Origin: Deltaproteobacteria bacterium Ga0077539
GTDB lineage: Bacteria > Myxococcota_A > Polyangia > Polyangiales > Ga0077539
Direction of reading: 5' to 3'
Length of the DNA stretch: 64,000 nt
NCBI GenBank assembly: GCA_001465015.1
Contig: LNEO01000332.1
Span: forward strand, 1 to 64,000
Shown: positions 35,555 to 44,337 of the stretch, piece after piece
How positions within the stretch are numbered: position 1 is the stretch's first letter
Layout: every line of letters begins with the position of its first letter
Made by a program: the position numbers and the translations under genes
The notes under the pieces: model-generated
Seen by the model: the letters and a program-made list of their open reading frames with translations, nothing else
Told to the model about the DNA's origin: nothing
Databases searched by the model: none

Positions 35555-35577
35555 CGACCGAGGGCCCCCTTCGGTTG
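35555..35577. terminator. Hairpin between convergent glycan operons
   Basis: CGACCGAGGG (35555-35564) pairs with CCTTCGGTTG (35568-35577) as a 10-bp stem with two G-T pairs and a 3-base loop. It lies 16 bases after the GT4 stop and before the end of the converging minus-strand operon. It has no clear U-tract, so termination is inferred from position and stem strength. Confidence 0.4.
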
Positions 35578-35649
35578 ACGACAGGCGCAGGCCGATTCTT
35601 CTCTCTGTCGCGTCACGGCGGTCGACGCTCCTTCAGCGGAGCATCGAGC

Positions 35650-36897
35650 TCACATCGGCTGGAGCTTCGTGGTTCGGGGGCGCTGCGCGAGGGCCGCGCG
35701 GACGACGTCGGCGACCAGCGCCAGGTCGACGGCGGCGCTCTTGGCGAGCGCGTACCACGCGTGGGCGCGTTGGCGGTCTTCCTCCGTGGCCTCACCCGAA
35801 ACCAGCGCAGACTCGATCGAGATCACGCCGACCGGCGCATCGTCGGCCATCCGCGCGAGCGCTGATCGTCCGTGCCCTCTCGCTTCTGACGCTCGAACGC
35901 CGACCCAGCAGCGCTCGCCTCGCGCGAGCCCGATCAGCGAATTGCGCAGCGAACGCAGCGGAGCGATCAGCAGCGACACGGGAGCGATCACCGCGAGAAG
36001 ACAGAGCGCGACGATCGAAGAGAGCAGCGATCGTGGGCGGTCGTCGCGGGCGGCGACGATGAGCGGGTCATCGATCATCGCCTTCGCGTTGCTGGCCCAA
36101 TCGACGATCGTGGATCCTTGCGCCGTGCATCGCTCGAGCAGGACGCCTTCGCCCACGATCGTTGCCGCTTCGACGACGGAGTGCGCCACGATCGCCGCAG
36201 GCTCGACGATGGCGCGCGCGCCGACGACAGCGCACGGTCCAACCTGGGCGTTGTCGTTGATGATGGCGTCTGCGCCGATGAACACCGGTCCGCGCAGCAG
36301 CGCTCGGTCGCTGACGACCGCGCCGCGGGCGACCCAGATTCCAGGGCTTCTTTCGTGGGCGTGAACGATGATGGACGAGAGTCGGTGATCGAGCGCCATC
36401 GATCCGAGCGCGCAGGCGTCGCCACGATCTCGTAGCACCACGCCCCAGCCGTCGATCTCGACGCCGGCTGACACGGCAGGGTGCTCGTCGTCGAGCAGCA
36501 GAATGTCCGCGCCGAGGCAGCCTTCGAGTCCTGCGACGGGCCGTAGCATGGCTTTGTGTCCGGGGCCGCTCGCGAGGAGCCTGTCGAGGGAGCAGTCGCC
36601 CAGCACCGAAGTGCTGATGGCGATGTACGGGCTCGCGCCGAACCCCGCGCGCGCGGCGACGCCCGCCGGGCCGAGCGGCTCTGCGCTGAGCACTCGTTCG
36701 ACGCCAGCGCCGACCGAGTGTTGGTCGAGCGCCGTGAACAGCGCCTGCCAAGCGCCGTGCGACGGGTCGACTTCGACCGCGATGCGAGCGCAGCCGAGCT
36801 GTCTCAGCCACTCGAGTTGGCGCACGAGCATCGGCGCGCCAGCGACATCCCAGGAGCTCGGTGAGCGACCTCGTTTGCAATAGACAACGGCATCCAT
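35650..36897 (-). CDS. Degenerate sugar-nucleotidyltransferase/beta-helix protein with C-terminal extension
   Basis: This 415-residue protein starts like a nucleotidyl transferase but lacks the GxGxRxxPLT signature: the N-terminus is VVYCKRGRSPSSWDV. Residues about 185-275 form a left-handed beta-helix of hexapeptide repeats (ARGAVVSDRALLRGPVFIGA and following). A hydrophobic segment (about 300-325) follows, then a tail with LRNSLIGLARGERCWVGVR that recalls the SLVGPRP region of bacterial sugar-phosphate transferases. It is the last gene of a four-gene minus-strand operon. It may be a scaffold, an acyltransferase-like enzyme or a regulatory paralogue of the initiating transferase. Confidence 0.7.
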   Translation of the reverse strand: MDAVVYCKRGRSPSSWDVAGAPMLVRQLEWLRQLGCARIAVEVDPSHGAWQALFTALDQHSVGAGVERVLSAEPLGPAGVAARAGFGASPYIAISTSVLGDCSLDRLLASGPGHKAMLRPVAGLEGCLGADILLLDDEHPAVSAGVEIDGWGVVLRDRGDACALGSMALDHRLSSIIVHAHERSPGIWVARGAVVSDRALLRGPVFIGADAIINDNAQVGPCAVVGARAIVEPAAIVAHSVVEAATIVGEGVLLERCTAQGSTIVDWASNAKAMIDDPLIVAARDDRPRSLLSSIVALCLLAVIAPVSLLIAPLRSLRNSLIGLARGERCWVGVRASEARGHGRSALARMADDAPVGVISIESALVSGEATEEDRQRAHAWYALAKSAAVDLALVADVVRAALAQRPRTTKLQPM

Positions 36898-36946
36898 AGA
36901 ATTCCCCTTCGATTCGCGTGGTTGAAAGACTGTTTTGAAAACGTGT

Positions 36947-37669
36947 TCAGTAAGCCCCGCGGCCCGAGAGCACGGCCGGGACGGTGCGAAGCGCGATGGC
37001 GATCTCCTGTCTCACCGTGACGCGGTCGATGTATTCGATGTCGAGTTCGACCTGCTGTTCGAACGAGAGGTCGCTTCGGCCACCGACTTGCCAGAGGCAT
37101 GTCAGGCCCGGGGTCACCTGAAGGCGTCGGAGCTGGCGCGGGGTGTACCTGACGACTTCAGCCCAGATTGGCGGCCGAGGACCGACGAGGGTCATGTCGC
37201 CGACCAGGACGTTGTAGAGCTGCGGAAGCTCGTCGATCGAGAACTTGCGCAGGATGCGGCCGAGCGGCGTGATCCTCGGGTCTCGCTCGAGCTTGAAGCG
37301 AACGCCGCTGCTGCCCTCGGGCCTCGCCGCCGCCAGCGCAGCTTTGAGCGCTTCGGCGTCGCGCACCATCGTGCGCAGTTTGAAGAGCCGAAAGCGGCGG
37401 CCGTGCTTTCCGACGCGCTCTTGGGTGAACAGCGCGGCGCCTCCGTCTTGCGCTTTGATCAAGGCCGCGACGACGAGAAACAGCGGAGCGAGAAGGAGCA
37501 GCGCTGTCGCTGTGACAGCGATGTCGATCGAGCGCCTGACGATGGGACCGACGCCCATGAGTCTCGCGCGGGTGTTGGTCCGGAGCCTGCGCAGCGCGAC
37601 GCGCGGTCGCGCTTCTGTGAGCGCGGGGGGGATCTTGTCGTTGGATGAACGAATCGATGAGAGCGGCAT
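36947..37669 (-). CDS. Initiating sugar-phosphate transferase (bacterial sugar transferase family)
   Basis: The 240-residue product has a single hydrophobic segment at about residues 48-70 and the complete catalytic domain of the PF02397 family: FKLRTMVRDAE, DPRITPLGRILRK, SIDELPQLYNVLVGDM, LVGPRPP and PGLTCLWQV. It moves a sugar-1-phosphate from a nucleotide sugar to undecaprenyl phosphate at the inner membrane, which starts repeat-unit synthesis. Its 240 residues indicate the short monotopic type without the large N-terminal membrane domain. It lies 49 bases from the next gene and 14 bases from the co-polymerase gene. Confidence 0.93.
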   Translation of the reverse strand: MPLSSIRSSNDKIPPALTEARPRVALRRLRTNTRARLMGVGPIVRRSIDIAVTATALLLLAPLFLVVAALIKAQDGGAALFTQERVGKHGRRFRLFKLRTMVRDAEALKAALAAARPEGSSGVRFKLERDPRITPLGRILRKFSIDELPQLYNVLVGDMTLVGPRPPIWAEVVRYTPRQLRRLQVTPGLTCLWQVGGRSDLSFEQQVELDIEYIDRVTVRQEIAIALRTVPAVLSGRGAY

Positions 37670-37683
37670 TGGGCAACCTCGCT

Positions 37684-39525
37684 TTAGAGAGCCGGCGCGC
37701 TGATCGAGTTCGTCGTGGAGCCAATGAGTTGGAGCGCGCCGACTCGATCGTGTCGATCAGCAAGCGCGGGGCCGACGGCGATGAGGGCGCATGCGACGGA
37801 GTCGGCCGCGATCGAGCTGCGCAGAGAAGCGAGCGCGAGCGCTCGGTGCGCGCCGCTCTCGACCAGGATTACGACGGCCGCAGCGTTGCGAGCGGCTCGT
37901 CGAAACGCGGGCAGCGTGACGGGCGAAGTCCATCCGAGCACGACGTGTCTCGAAGCGGAACCAGCGGGTGTTTCACTTCGGGTCAACTCGTCTTGGAGTT
38001 GTGCGGCGACGCGGTCGACCAACGCGCGCTCATGGGGGCCGGCGCCGACGATCAAGATTGTTCCTTGGGATTTCGCGAGCGCTTCTGCGAGCTCGTCGGT
38101 GAACGCCGCGAAGGACGCGACGTCGAGCGGCCAGTCTGTCGCTGCGATAGCCGGCGCGTTGAGCCAGAAGGCGGCCTCGGCCGGGCTGAACACACGGCCG
38201 CGGTCGACCGCGCCCGCCAGCGCCGCGATCAGCGCGCCGAGGGCGCCGAGCACGGGGCTGAGCAGGACGAGCGCGCGACGCAGCGACTTCGCGGGGCGAT
38301 CGGGAGCGATCGCGGGAGCGACGATGCGAAGTCCCGTCGACGGCGCGCGCGCGGCGTCTTCGGCGCGGGCTCGCTCGGTCAGCACGGCGGCCAGATGACG
38401 TTCGGCGACGCTGACCGACGCGAGCAAGAGCGACGATTCTCCGTCGAGGGACGCGAGCTCGTCGGCGCGCCGGGTTGTGTCGCCGAGCTGCAGACGCAGG
38501 ACTGCTTCTCTTCGACGCAGCGAGCTCGTGACGGCGTTGGCGTTGGCGGCTCCTGCTGTGTACGCGTCCCAGTGAGGGTTGCGTCCGATGATTCGCCCTG
38601 TTTGTACGGCGGAGTCCGCGCGCGCGCGCAACGCCGCTGCTTGGGCTTCGAGCGCGCGCAGCCCTGGGTGCGCGTCGGTGAGCGAGACCCGCGCGGCGGC
38701 CAGTTGACCTTCGGTGTCCGCGAGCCGTTGCGCGCCCAGGACCTGCTGGGTCTCGCTGAGCACGGAGATCGGCTGCTGAGCGCGCGCCGCGGACGTGAGC
38801 GCTCGCTCGCGGGCGGACTCTCCCTCCGCCTCAGCCCTCGCGAGGTCCGCGTCTGCGCGGAGCCTGGCCGAGTGCTCGATGGCAGCGAGCTGTTCTGCGG
38901 GCAGGTTGCTCACGCGATGGGTCTGGCGAAACAGGTCGTACCGGCGCCGCGCTTCGTCGAGCCCGCGCCGCGCCTCGGCCTCGTTGATGGACAGCGCTCG
39001 CGCTCGCTCGCGGAGCCGCTCGCCCTCGATTCGACCGCGAACAGTCAGGAAGACCTCTGTTGATGTCTGCGCCAGACTTCGCGCTTCTTCTGGGGTCGCG
39101 CCGATCGCGCGCACGACGATCAGGCGCGTTTCGGTCGAGGCCGTCACGTCGATGCGTCGTCCGATGCGTTCGAGGGTCTGATCGAGGCGCAGCTGTTGGC
39201 GCACCATCGAGAGGTGGACCGGGAGCTTCAGGGAGTCTGCGATGGTCCGCAGGCTGCGTCCTTCGTCTTGCGCGGCTGCGTCAGCCCCGGTCGGCTCGGG
39301 CTCCCACAGCAGCGACAGCTCCGAGTGATACTCGCGCGCGACGAAGCGCGGAACGAGCAGCACGGCCACTGCCAGCGCGATGACGGCCGCGCCGAGGATA
39401 TCTCTCGCGCGCGCGGCGACCGTGGCCGCGATGCGGCGCAGGTCCAATGGAAAGCCAGGTCGACCGGGGCTCGCGGCCGGCGCGCGCGCGGTCGCGGTCG
39501 CGTCTGTCGTTGGTGCGTCGAACAT
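37684..39525 (-). CDS. Wzz/GumC-like polysaccharide co-polymerase
   Basis: The 613-residue product has TM1 at about residues 43-62, a long periplasmic region rich in Ala/Arg/Glu helices (about 170-370, coiled-coil-like) and TM2 at about 412-440. A C-terminal cytoplasmic domain of about 150 residues has an ATPase-like strand (GTILIVGAG) but no P-loop Walker A or Tyr-rich tail. It should control chain length and link polymerase to export. The C-terminal part looks like a degenerate BY-kinase domain. It lies 18 bases from the STAS gene and 14 bases from the sugar transferase gene. Confidence 0.85.
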   Translation of the reverse strand: MFDAPTTDATATARAPAASPGRPGFPLDLRRIAATVAARARDILGAAVIALAVAVLLVPRFVAREYHSELSLLWEPEPTGADAAAQDEGRSLRTIADSLKLPVHLSMVRQQLRLDQTLERIGRRIDVTASTETRLIVVRAIGATPEEARSLAQTSTEVFLTVRGRIEGERLRERARALSINEAEARRGLDEARRRYDLFRQTHRVSNLPAEQLAAIEHSARLRADADLARAEAEGESARERALTSAARAQQPISVLSETQQVLGAQRLADTEGQLAAARVSLTDAHPGLRALEAQAAALRARADSAVQTGRIIGRNPHWDAYTAGAANANAVTSSLRRREAVLRLQLGDTTRRADELASLDGESSLLLASVSVAERHLAAVLTERARAEDAARAPSTGLRIVAPAIAPDRPAKSLRRALVLLSPVLGALGALIAALAGAVDRGRVFSPAEAAFWLNAPAIAATDWPLDVASFAAFTDELAEALAKSQGTILIVGAGPHERALVDRVAAQLQDELTRSETPAGSASRHVVLGWTSPVTLPAFRRAARNAAAVVILVESGAHRALALASLRSSIAADSVACALIAVGPALADRHDRVGALQLIGSTTNSISAPAL

Positions 39526-39543
39526 TGCAGCGATCGCCGCGGG

Positions 39544-39882
39544 TTAGCGCGACAGCTCGCGAAGCGCGGCGTCGGCGTTGGTGTAGATGTCGAAGATCTC
39601 GTGCAAGTGGCAGACGCGAGCGACGAGCTGAACCGCAGGAGAGAGCCCGGCGAGCGCGACGCGGCGGCCCGATTTGCGCTGAATGCCGACGAGGGTTGTG
39701 ACGGCGATCGAGTCGATCGACTCGACCGCCGACAGGTCGATGACGATCGCGTTGGACGTTGCGGCGAGGGCCTGGTCACATTGCTCGACCAGCGCGCGCA
39801 GCGCTCGTAGATCGAGGCGCGTGCCGCGGGGACGAACGTGGACGGGGAGCGACTTCTGAACCGCTGAATCTGCAGTCTTCAT
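39544..39882 (-). CDS. STAS-domain anti-sigma-factor-antagonist-like protein
   Basis: The 112-residue product is a single STAS domain. It has IVIDLSAVESIDSIAVTTL at residues 47-64, with Ser58 at the position phosphorylated in SpoIIAA/RsbV proteins, and an ALAGLSPAVQLVARVCHL helix-strand that ends the domain. It should bind an RsbW-like kinase when unphosphorylated. A matching kinase and a PP2C phosphatase are encoded 5.4-7 kb away in the same cluster. It is the first gene of the minus-strand co-polymerase/transferase operon. The start at ATG 39882 lacks a strong Shine-Dalgarno sequence. Confidence 0.88.
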   Translation of the reverse strand: MKTADSAVQKSLPVHVRPRGTRLDLRALRALVEQCDQALAATSNAIVIDLSAVESIDSIAVTTLVGIQRKSGRRVALAGLSPAVQLVARVCHLHEIFDIYTNADAALRELSR

Positions 39883-39967
39883 AGGAACGATGCCTTGCAG
39901 CGCTCGTGCCTGCGCTCTGTCCTGTGCCCCATGCGCTGGCATGTCGCTCGCACCGCCGCGTTCATGA
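39883..39967. promoter_or_regulatory. Divergent promoter region, STAS operon and export lipoprotein
   Basis: This 85-base gap separates the divergent starts of the STAS gene and the Wza-like gene, so promoters for both directions are expected here or within the gene ends. I could not pick out convincing -35/-10 or -24/-12 elements. Confidence 0.45.
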
Positions 39968-40966
39968 ATGAATCGACGCGTAGGATTGATTGTATGTGCT
40001 CTCGACTTGGCCAGCGTCGTCGCGTGCGCGCCGCGTTTGCCGACACTGCCTACACCAGGACACTCGGAGGTTGGCTTCGAGGAGGCGTCTCGTCGCGATC
40101 CGCCTGGCATGCGCGAAGAGGAATCCGAGGACTATGCGCTCGCTCCTGGCGACGTGCTGCGTGTCCGCGCGGTGGTCGGCGAGGGGTTTGCTGTGGACCG
40201 ACTGGTGCTCGACGGACGCGGGCGCGGCGCGCTCCCGCTCGTCGGTGAGGTGTCGATCGGTGGCGTATCGCTGGCTTCGGCAACGGAGCGGATCAACGAG
40301 GCGCTGCGCGCCTACCATCGATTCGCGACGGTGCACATCGAGCTGATCGACCCGCTCGGTCATCGCGCCTCGGTGCTGGGAACGGTGGTCTCGCCCGGGT
40401 TTCATCCGGTCGCTCCCAACACGCGCATCGCGGATCTGATGGCCCTCGCCGGCGGCCCTCGCGAGCAGACGACGGACGGTGAGTCGTTGGTGCTCGCGGA
40501 TTTGTCTGCAGCGACGGTGGTACGCGATCGACGTCCGTTGCCGATCAGCGTCGCGCTCGCGCTGCAAGGGCACCCGTTGCACAACGTTCGGGCCCGGGCA
40601 GGGGACCTCGTGTACGTGCCGTCGATGTCGGGGCGCCGCGTCACGGTGCTAGGGCAGGTGCGATCGCCGAAGACCGTTCCGTTTCGCCCCGGATTGACGT
40701 TGCTCGACGTGGTTGCGATGGCCGGAGGTTCGACGCGAGACGCGGACGGAGGCGATGTGCGCATCGTCCGCGGAGCGCTCTCTCGTGCCCGTGTCTATCG
40801 CGTCGACATGCAGCGACTGTTCAACGGCGGCGCGTACAATCCGGTGCTCCAAGCTGGGGATGTCGTCTACGTCAGCGAGCACTGGCTCGCGAGCGCGACG
40901 CAGGTGCTCGAGCGGCTCACTCCGTTGCTCGCGATGGCCGCGCTCACCGCAGGCATCGTGCGTTGA
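39968..40966 (+). CDS. Wza-like outer-membrane polysaccharide export lipoprotein
   Basis: The 332-residue product has a signal peptide with lipobox VVAC (Cys20). A Poly_export domain follows: DYALAPGDVLRVRAVVGE, then LDGRGRGALPLVGEVSIGG. Two SLBB-type domains come next (ASVLGTVVSPGFHPVAPN and VTVLGQVRSPKTVPFRPG, each followed by a MALAGG or MAGGS helix), and a C-terminal hydrophobic helix. It should multimerise to form the outer-membrane exit pore for the polysaccharide, partnering the Wzz-like protein encoded divergently. ATG 39968 gives the correct signal peptide; an ATG 4 bases upstream is out of frame. Confidence 0.93.
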   Translation: MNRRVGLIVCALDLASVVACAPRLPTLPTPGHSEVGFEEASRRDPPGMREEESEDYALAPGDVLRVRAVVGEGFAVDRLVLDGRGRGALPLVGEVSIGGVSLASATERINEALRAYHRFATVHIELIDPLGHRASVLGTVVSPGFHPVAPNTRIADLMALAGGPREQTTDGESLVLADLSAATVVRDRRPLPISVALALQGHPLHNVRARAGDLVYVPSMSGRRVTVLGQVRSPKTVPFRPGLTLLDVVAMAGGSTRDADGGDVRIVRGALSRARVYRVDMQRLFNGGAYNPVLQAGDVVYVSEHWLASATQVLERLTPLLAMAALTAGIVR

Positions 40967-40981
40967 GTCGGCGTAGCAGCC

Positions 40982-41020
40982 GTCTCGATTTGGGACCGTG
41001 AGGTTGTTTCGTATCGAGAC
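40982..41020. terminator. Possible bidirectional terminator
   Basis: GTCTCGAT (40982-40989) and ATCGAGAC (41013-41020) form an 8-bp perfect stem with a 23-base loop, located between the convergent export-lipoprotein and deacetylase genes. There is no U-tract. Confidence 0.3.
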
Positions 41021-41059
41021 ACGCCTTCACCATTGGCGCGCCGCCCCATCTGGTGCCAG

Positions 41060-41836
41060 TCAGACCATCGCGCGGACCTGACGTCCAGCGAGCGCTCTCG
41101 CCAGGGCGCGAACCACCGGGTGCGGCGCGTCGTCGGTCCAGAACATCCAGTGGTGCAGCACGATGACGCACACCTCGGCGCGCGAGGACAGCCGATCGAT
41201 CGTCGCTCGTACGAGCGATGGGTCGAGCGACGGGCCGATCGGCCCACCTCGGTGTCGCAACACGCGACAGGACTCGAGCTCGAGCGTCTCGCGCTTGCCC
41301 AAGCGCTCGGCGTAGTGCGCGGGCCAGTGCTTGGGCGCGAGCTTGCTGCGGTCGAGCCAGCTCGTCGAGAGCACACGAAATCGACTGACCGCAGCCTCGA
41401 TGGATCCTTTCGACAATTCGTCCCACGGCGCGACGAACCCGTCTACGCGCGTGCCGAGCGCCGCTTCGAGGATCGAGCGGCCGCGGTCCATGCGCGCTCC
41501 CGCCTCGTCCCTGCTCAGCGCGCCAAACTCTGTGTTGCTTCGCACGCGCGCGTGAGTGAGCCCGTGGACGAGCGGGGCGATTTGCCCCGAGTGCTCACGA
41601 ATCCACTGCGAAATCTCGTGCCGATACTCGAGTCGTACGGTCTGCCGACTCGCTGGATGGTCGCAGAGAAAGCGCTCTCGCGCTCCGTCCGGCGCCAATG
41701 TGTCGAGGGCGACGTCGGGGATCACCGAGAGGTTGATCGTGAAGCCGGCGTCGAGCAGCGGTGCGTAGGCGCGCTCGAGCCGGGCGGGCGGGGTCGTTGC
41801 GTTTGCGTCGTCGTCGCGAAGAACAAACTGAGTCAT
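41060..41836 (-). CDS. Polysaccharide-deacetylase-like protein (DUF2334 type)
   Basis: The 258-residue product has the NodB-fold pattern: RDDDANA at residues 7-13 supplies metal/catalytic Asp, LVHGLTHAR is the HxxxH-like metal motif, and DGFVAPWDELS and VLHHWMFW are later strand motifs. No signal peptide is present. It would remove acetyl or similar acyl groups from amino sugars during assembly. It is the only minus-strand gene in this part of the cluster and its start lies 60 bases from the divergent polymerase gene. Confidence 0.82.
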   Translation of the reverse strand: MTQFVLRDDDANATTPPARLERAYAPLLDAGFTINLSVIPDVALDTLAPDGARERFLCDHPASRQTVRLEYRHEISQWIREHSGQIAPLVHGLTHARVRSNTEFGALSRDEAGARMDRGRSILEAALGTRVDGFVAPWDELSKGSIEAAVSRFRVLSTSWLDRSKLAPKHWPAHYAERLGKRETLELESCRVLRHRGGPIGPSLDPSLVRATIDRLSSRAEVCVIVLHHWMFWTDDAPHPVVRALARALAGRQVRAMV

Positions 41837-41896
41837 GTCTGCGGCGAATGCACGGCGGATGCCGCTCGGGCACAGCGCGTGCTGTGCACGGCTGCC

Positions 41897-43153
41897 ATGA
41901 AATGGGTCGCGTTCTTCGGAGCGGTGCTTGTCGGTGTTCCGGCGTTGCGCGAGGCGATGAAGCGCTGGCCGCAGCTGCGAGCATGGGCGATCACGGTCGC
42001 GTGCTTCGACCTGTTCAACCCGATGCACATCAACCTGATTTCGCAGGAGTCCTACCGCGGTGACTCGCGCGGAATCGAAGTGACCACCGTCGATCTGATT
42101 CTCCTCGCCGTCCGCTTCTCTGCTTCGCGCCCGAAGACCGCTCCAGCGACGCGTCACCTCTTCGTTCGCTCGCTGTTCTTCTCGACGGTGCTGCTGTCCT
42201 TTTGGGACACGCCCGACACGCTCAAGTCGGCCTTCAGCCTGTGGAAGCTCCTTCGGATGTTCTTCGTGTTCGACACCCTCGCGACGGTGTTCGTCGACCT
42301 CGTCCTCGTACGCGCTGCGATGACCGGGGTCGGCGTCGCGGTGCTCGCGCAGGGCGCGCTCGTCTTCTGGCAGAAATACGCTCTACACGCGATTCGAACG
42401 CAGGGATCGCTGCCCCACCCCAACTCGCTCGCGATGATCACCAACATGGTCGCGCCGGTGGCGTTTTCCCTTTGGCTCTCCGGCCGCGGACGCGCGTACA
42501 CGCCCCTCGTGGTCGCATGTACGGCGATGGCGACGATCACGTCGTTGTCTCGCGGCGGAATGGCGATGTTCGTCCTGGCCGCGACCGTTGGATGCGTCCT
42601 CGCGTTCGCGCGCAAAGCCGACGCCCGAAAGCTCAAGATCGTGCTCGGCCTCGGCGTCGCCGCGCTCGCCGTGCTCGCCAAATCGCTCGACACCATCATC
42701 GAACGCTTCACCACCGCTCCGAAAGAGAGCGAGCTCGCGAGGGTGCTCTTCAACAAAGCCGCGAAAATGATGGCCGATGAGCACCCTTTCGGCGTCGGGA
42801 TCAACATGTACTCGTACGTGCTCGACCACGGCGGCTACGCGGCGCGGCTCAACATCGAGCCCGGCGATCGCAACGGAATCGCCCATCACATCTATTGGCT
42901 CACCGCGGCGGAGCTCGGGTACGTCGGCGCGGTCGCGTACGTGCTCGTCGTCGCGTCTGTGCTGCTCAGCTCAGCCAGGCTCGCGTCGCGCGGCGGGCTG
43001 CACGGCGACCTCGGCGTCGGATTGACCCTCGGCCTGTCGACGATGGTCCTGCAGGGGACCGCAGAGTGGATCGCCCGACAGACGCCGATGTCCTACTTGT
43101 TCTGGGTGTACGCGGCGATGGCATCGGGTTTGCGAGCGTCGTCAGCGCGATGA
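41897..43153 (+). CDS. O-antigen ligase/Wzy-like polymerase
   Basis: The 418-residue integral membrane protein has about ten hydrophobic helices and the large loop of the Wzy_C/O-antigen ligase family. SLSRGGMAMFVLA (about residues 212-224) carries the conserved Ser-Arg-Gly, and EHPFGVGINMYSY (about 296-308) is the periplasmic-loop motif with the catalytic-region His further on (GIAHHIYWLTAAELG). It probably polymerises repeat units or ligates finished chains. ATG 41897 begins a hydrophobic helix. Its stop overlaps the next start (ATGA). Confidence 0.88.
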   Translation: MKWVAFFGAVLVGVPALREAMKRWPQLRAWAITVACFDLFNPMHINLISQESYRGDSRGIEVTTVDLILLAVRFSASRPKTAPATRHLFVRSLFFSTVLLSFWDTPDTLKSAFSLWKLLRMFFVFDTLATVFVDLVLVRAAMTGVGVAVLAQGALVFWQKYALHAIRTQGSLPHPNSLAMITNMVAPVAFSLWLSGRGRAYTPLVVACTAMATITSLSRGGMAMFVLAATVGCVLAFARKADARKLKIVLGLGVAALAVLAKSLDTIIERFTTAPKESELARVLFNKAAKMMADEHPFGVGINMYSYVLDHGGYAARLNIEPGDRNGIAHHIYWLTAAELGYVGAVAYVLVVASVLLSSARLASRGGLHGDLGVGLTLGLSTMVLQGTAEWIARQTPMSYLFWVYAAMASGLRASSAR

Positions 43154-44337
43154 AATCCCTCGATTTACTGCTGATCAGCAACGTCTTCGAACCCGAGGTG
43201 CACGGCGGCTACGAGCTGCTCGCGAGCGACTGCGCCCTCGCCCTCGTCGCTCGCGGGCATCGGGTCACGGTGCTCACTTCGGGCGCTCGCGCGCCCAGAG
43301 ACAGCGAGCGCAACGTGCGTCGGCTGCTCGCGCTCTCGCGGCCTTTCGGATCACCGGCCGGGACCGATCGAGCGCGGCACCTCGCTGCATCGGCGCGCAA
43401 CGCCGCCGCGATGGGGGCGGTGCTCTCGCGTGGCAGGCCGTTCGACGGCGCGCTCGTGTTCTCGCTGCGTCGCATGGGCCTCGAGCCGCTGCGCGCGCTC
43501 GCGCGACACCATGTTCCAACGTGCGTCACGGTGAACGACGACTGGCCGCTCGCATACCTGCGAACGCCGCAGCCGGGCGTCGCTTCGAGCGCAGTACATC
43601 ATCTCTTCGACAGCGGTTGGCACGCGCGACACACGTGGGGCGATCTTCGCTGCGAGCGTGTGTTGTGGTTGTCCGAGACGCTCCGCGATCGGGTCACGGG
43701 GTCGGGCGCTCCGCTCGGCCGCGGGGTCGTTCAAGCGCAGGGCGTCGATCGGTCTCTGTTTCGTCCACGGGCATTTCGCCCGGTCGATCGCAAGGCTCCG
43801 AAGCTCTTGTTCGTGGGTCGACTGCATCCCGAGAAGGGACCCGAGCTCGTGCTCGAAGCCGTCGCCGCCCTCGCGCGTCGCGGCGTCGGCGCGACTGCGC
43901 GCTTCGTCGGCGCGCCGGTTACCGAGCACTACGGCGAGGCGTTGCGAGCGCATGCGAGAGCCCTCGGCGTTCACGATCGCGTCGAGTGGTACGGCGCTGT
44001 GACTCGAAGCGCGCTCCCCGCGCTCTATGCAGAAGCAGACATGAACGTGTTCGTCTGTCGCTCCGAGACCGAGGGTCTCGGGTTGACCTGGCTCGAGGCG
44101 ATGGCTGTCGGCGTTCCGGTGGTCGCGCAACCTTCCGGTGGAGCGCGGGCGTTCTTCGACGAGCACGGCGGCGTCGAGCGCGCAGATCACAGCTCGATCG
44201 CAGACGCAGTGCTCGCGCTTTTGTCGAGCCCCGATCGCCAACGCGCGTTGGTCGAGCGCGGGCTCGAGCTGGTCCGCGAGCACGCGTCGCTCGACCGCTA
44301 CGTCGACGCGCTGGTGTCTACCTTGGGTCTGCGATGA
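43150..44337 (+). CDS. GT4-family glycosyltransferase
   Basis: The 395-residue GT-B protein has NVFEPEVHGGYEL as the N-terminal Gly loop, LLFVGRLHPEKGPELV at the inter-domain region and CRSETEGLGLTWLEAM as the EX7E donor motif. It should add one sugar of the repeat unit. It is translationally coupled to the polymerase gene by an ATGA overlap and ends TGA against the TCA of the convergent methyltransferase gene. Confidence 0.92.
   Translation: MKSLDLLLISNVFEPEVHGGYELLASDCALALVARGHRVTVLTSGARAPRDSERNVRRLLALSRPFGSPAGTDRARHLAASARNAAAMGAVLSRGRPFDGALVFSLRRMGLEPLRALARHHVPTCVTVNDDWPLAYLRTPQPGVASSAVHHLFDSGWHARHTWGDLRCERVLWLSETLRDRVTGSGAPLGRGVVQAQGVDRSLFRPRAFRPVDRKAPKLLFVGRLHPEKGPELVLEAVAALARRGVGATARFVGAPVTEHYGEALRAHARALGVHDRVEWYGAVTRSALPALYAEADMNVFVCRSETEGLGLTWLEAMAVGVPVVAQPSGGARAFFDEHGGVERADHSSIADAVLALLSSPDRQRALVERGLELVREHASLDRYVDALVSTLGLR

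Noticed and set aside
35650-36897. Calling this gene a mannose-1-phosphate guanylyltransferase
   Set aside because: The catalytic N-terminal signature is missing, so an enzymatic nucleotidyltransferase name would overstate what the sequence shows.
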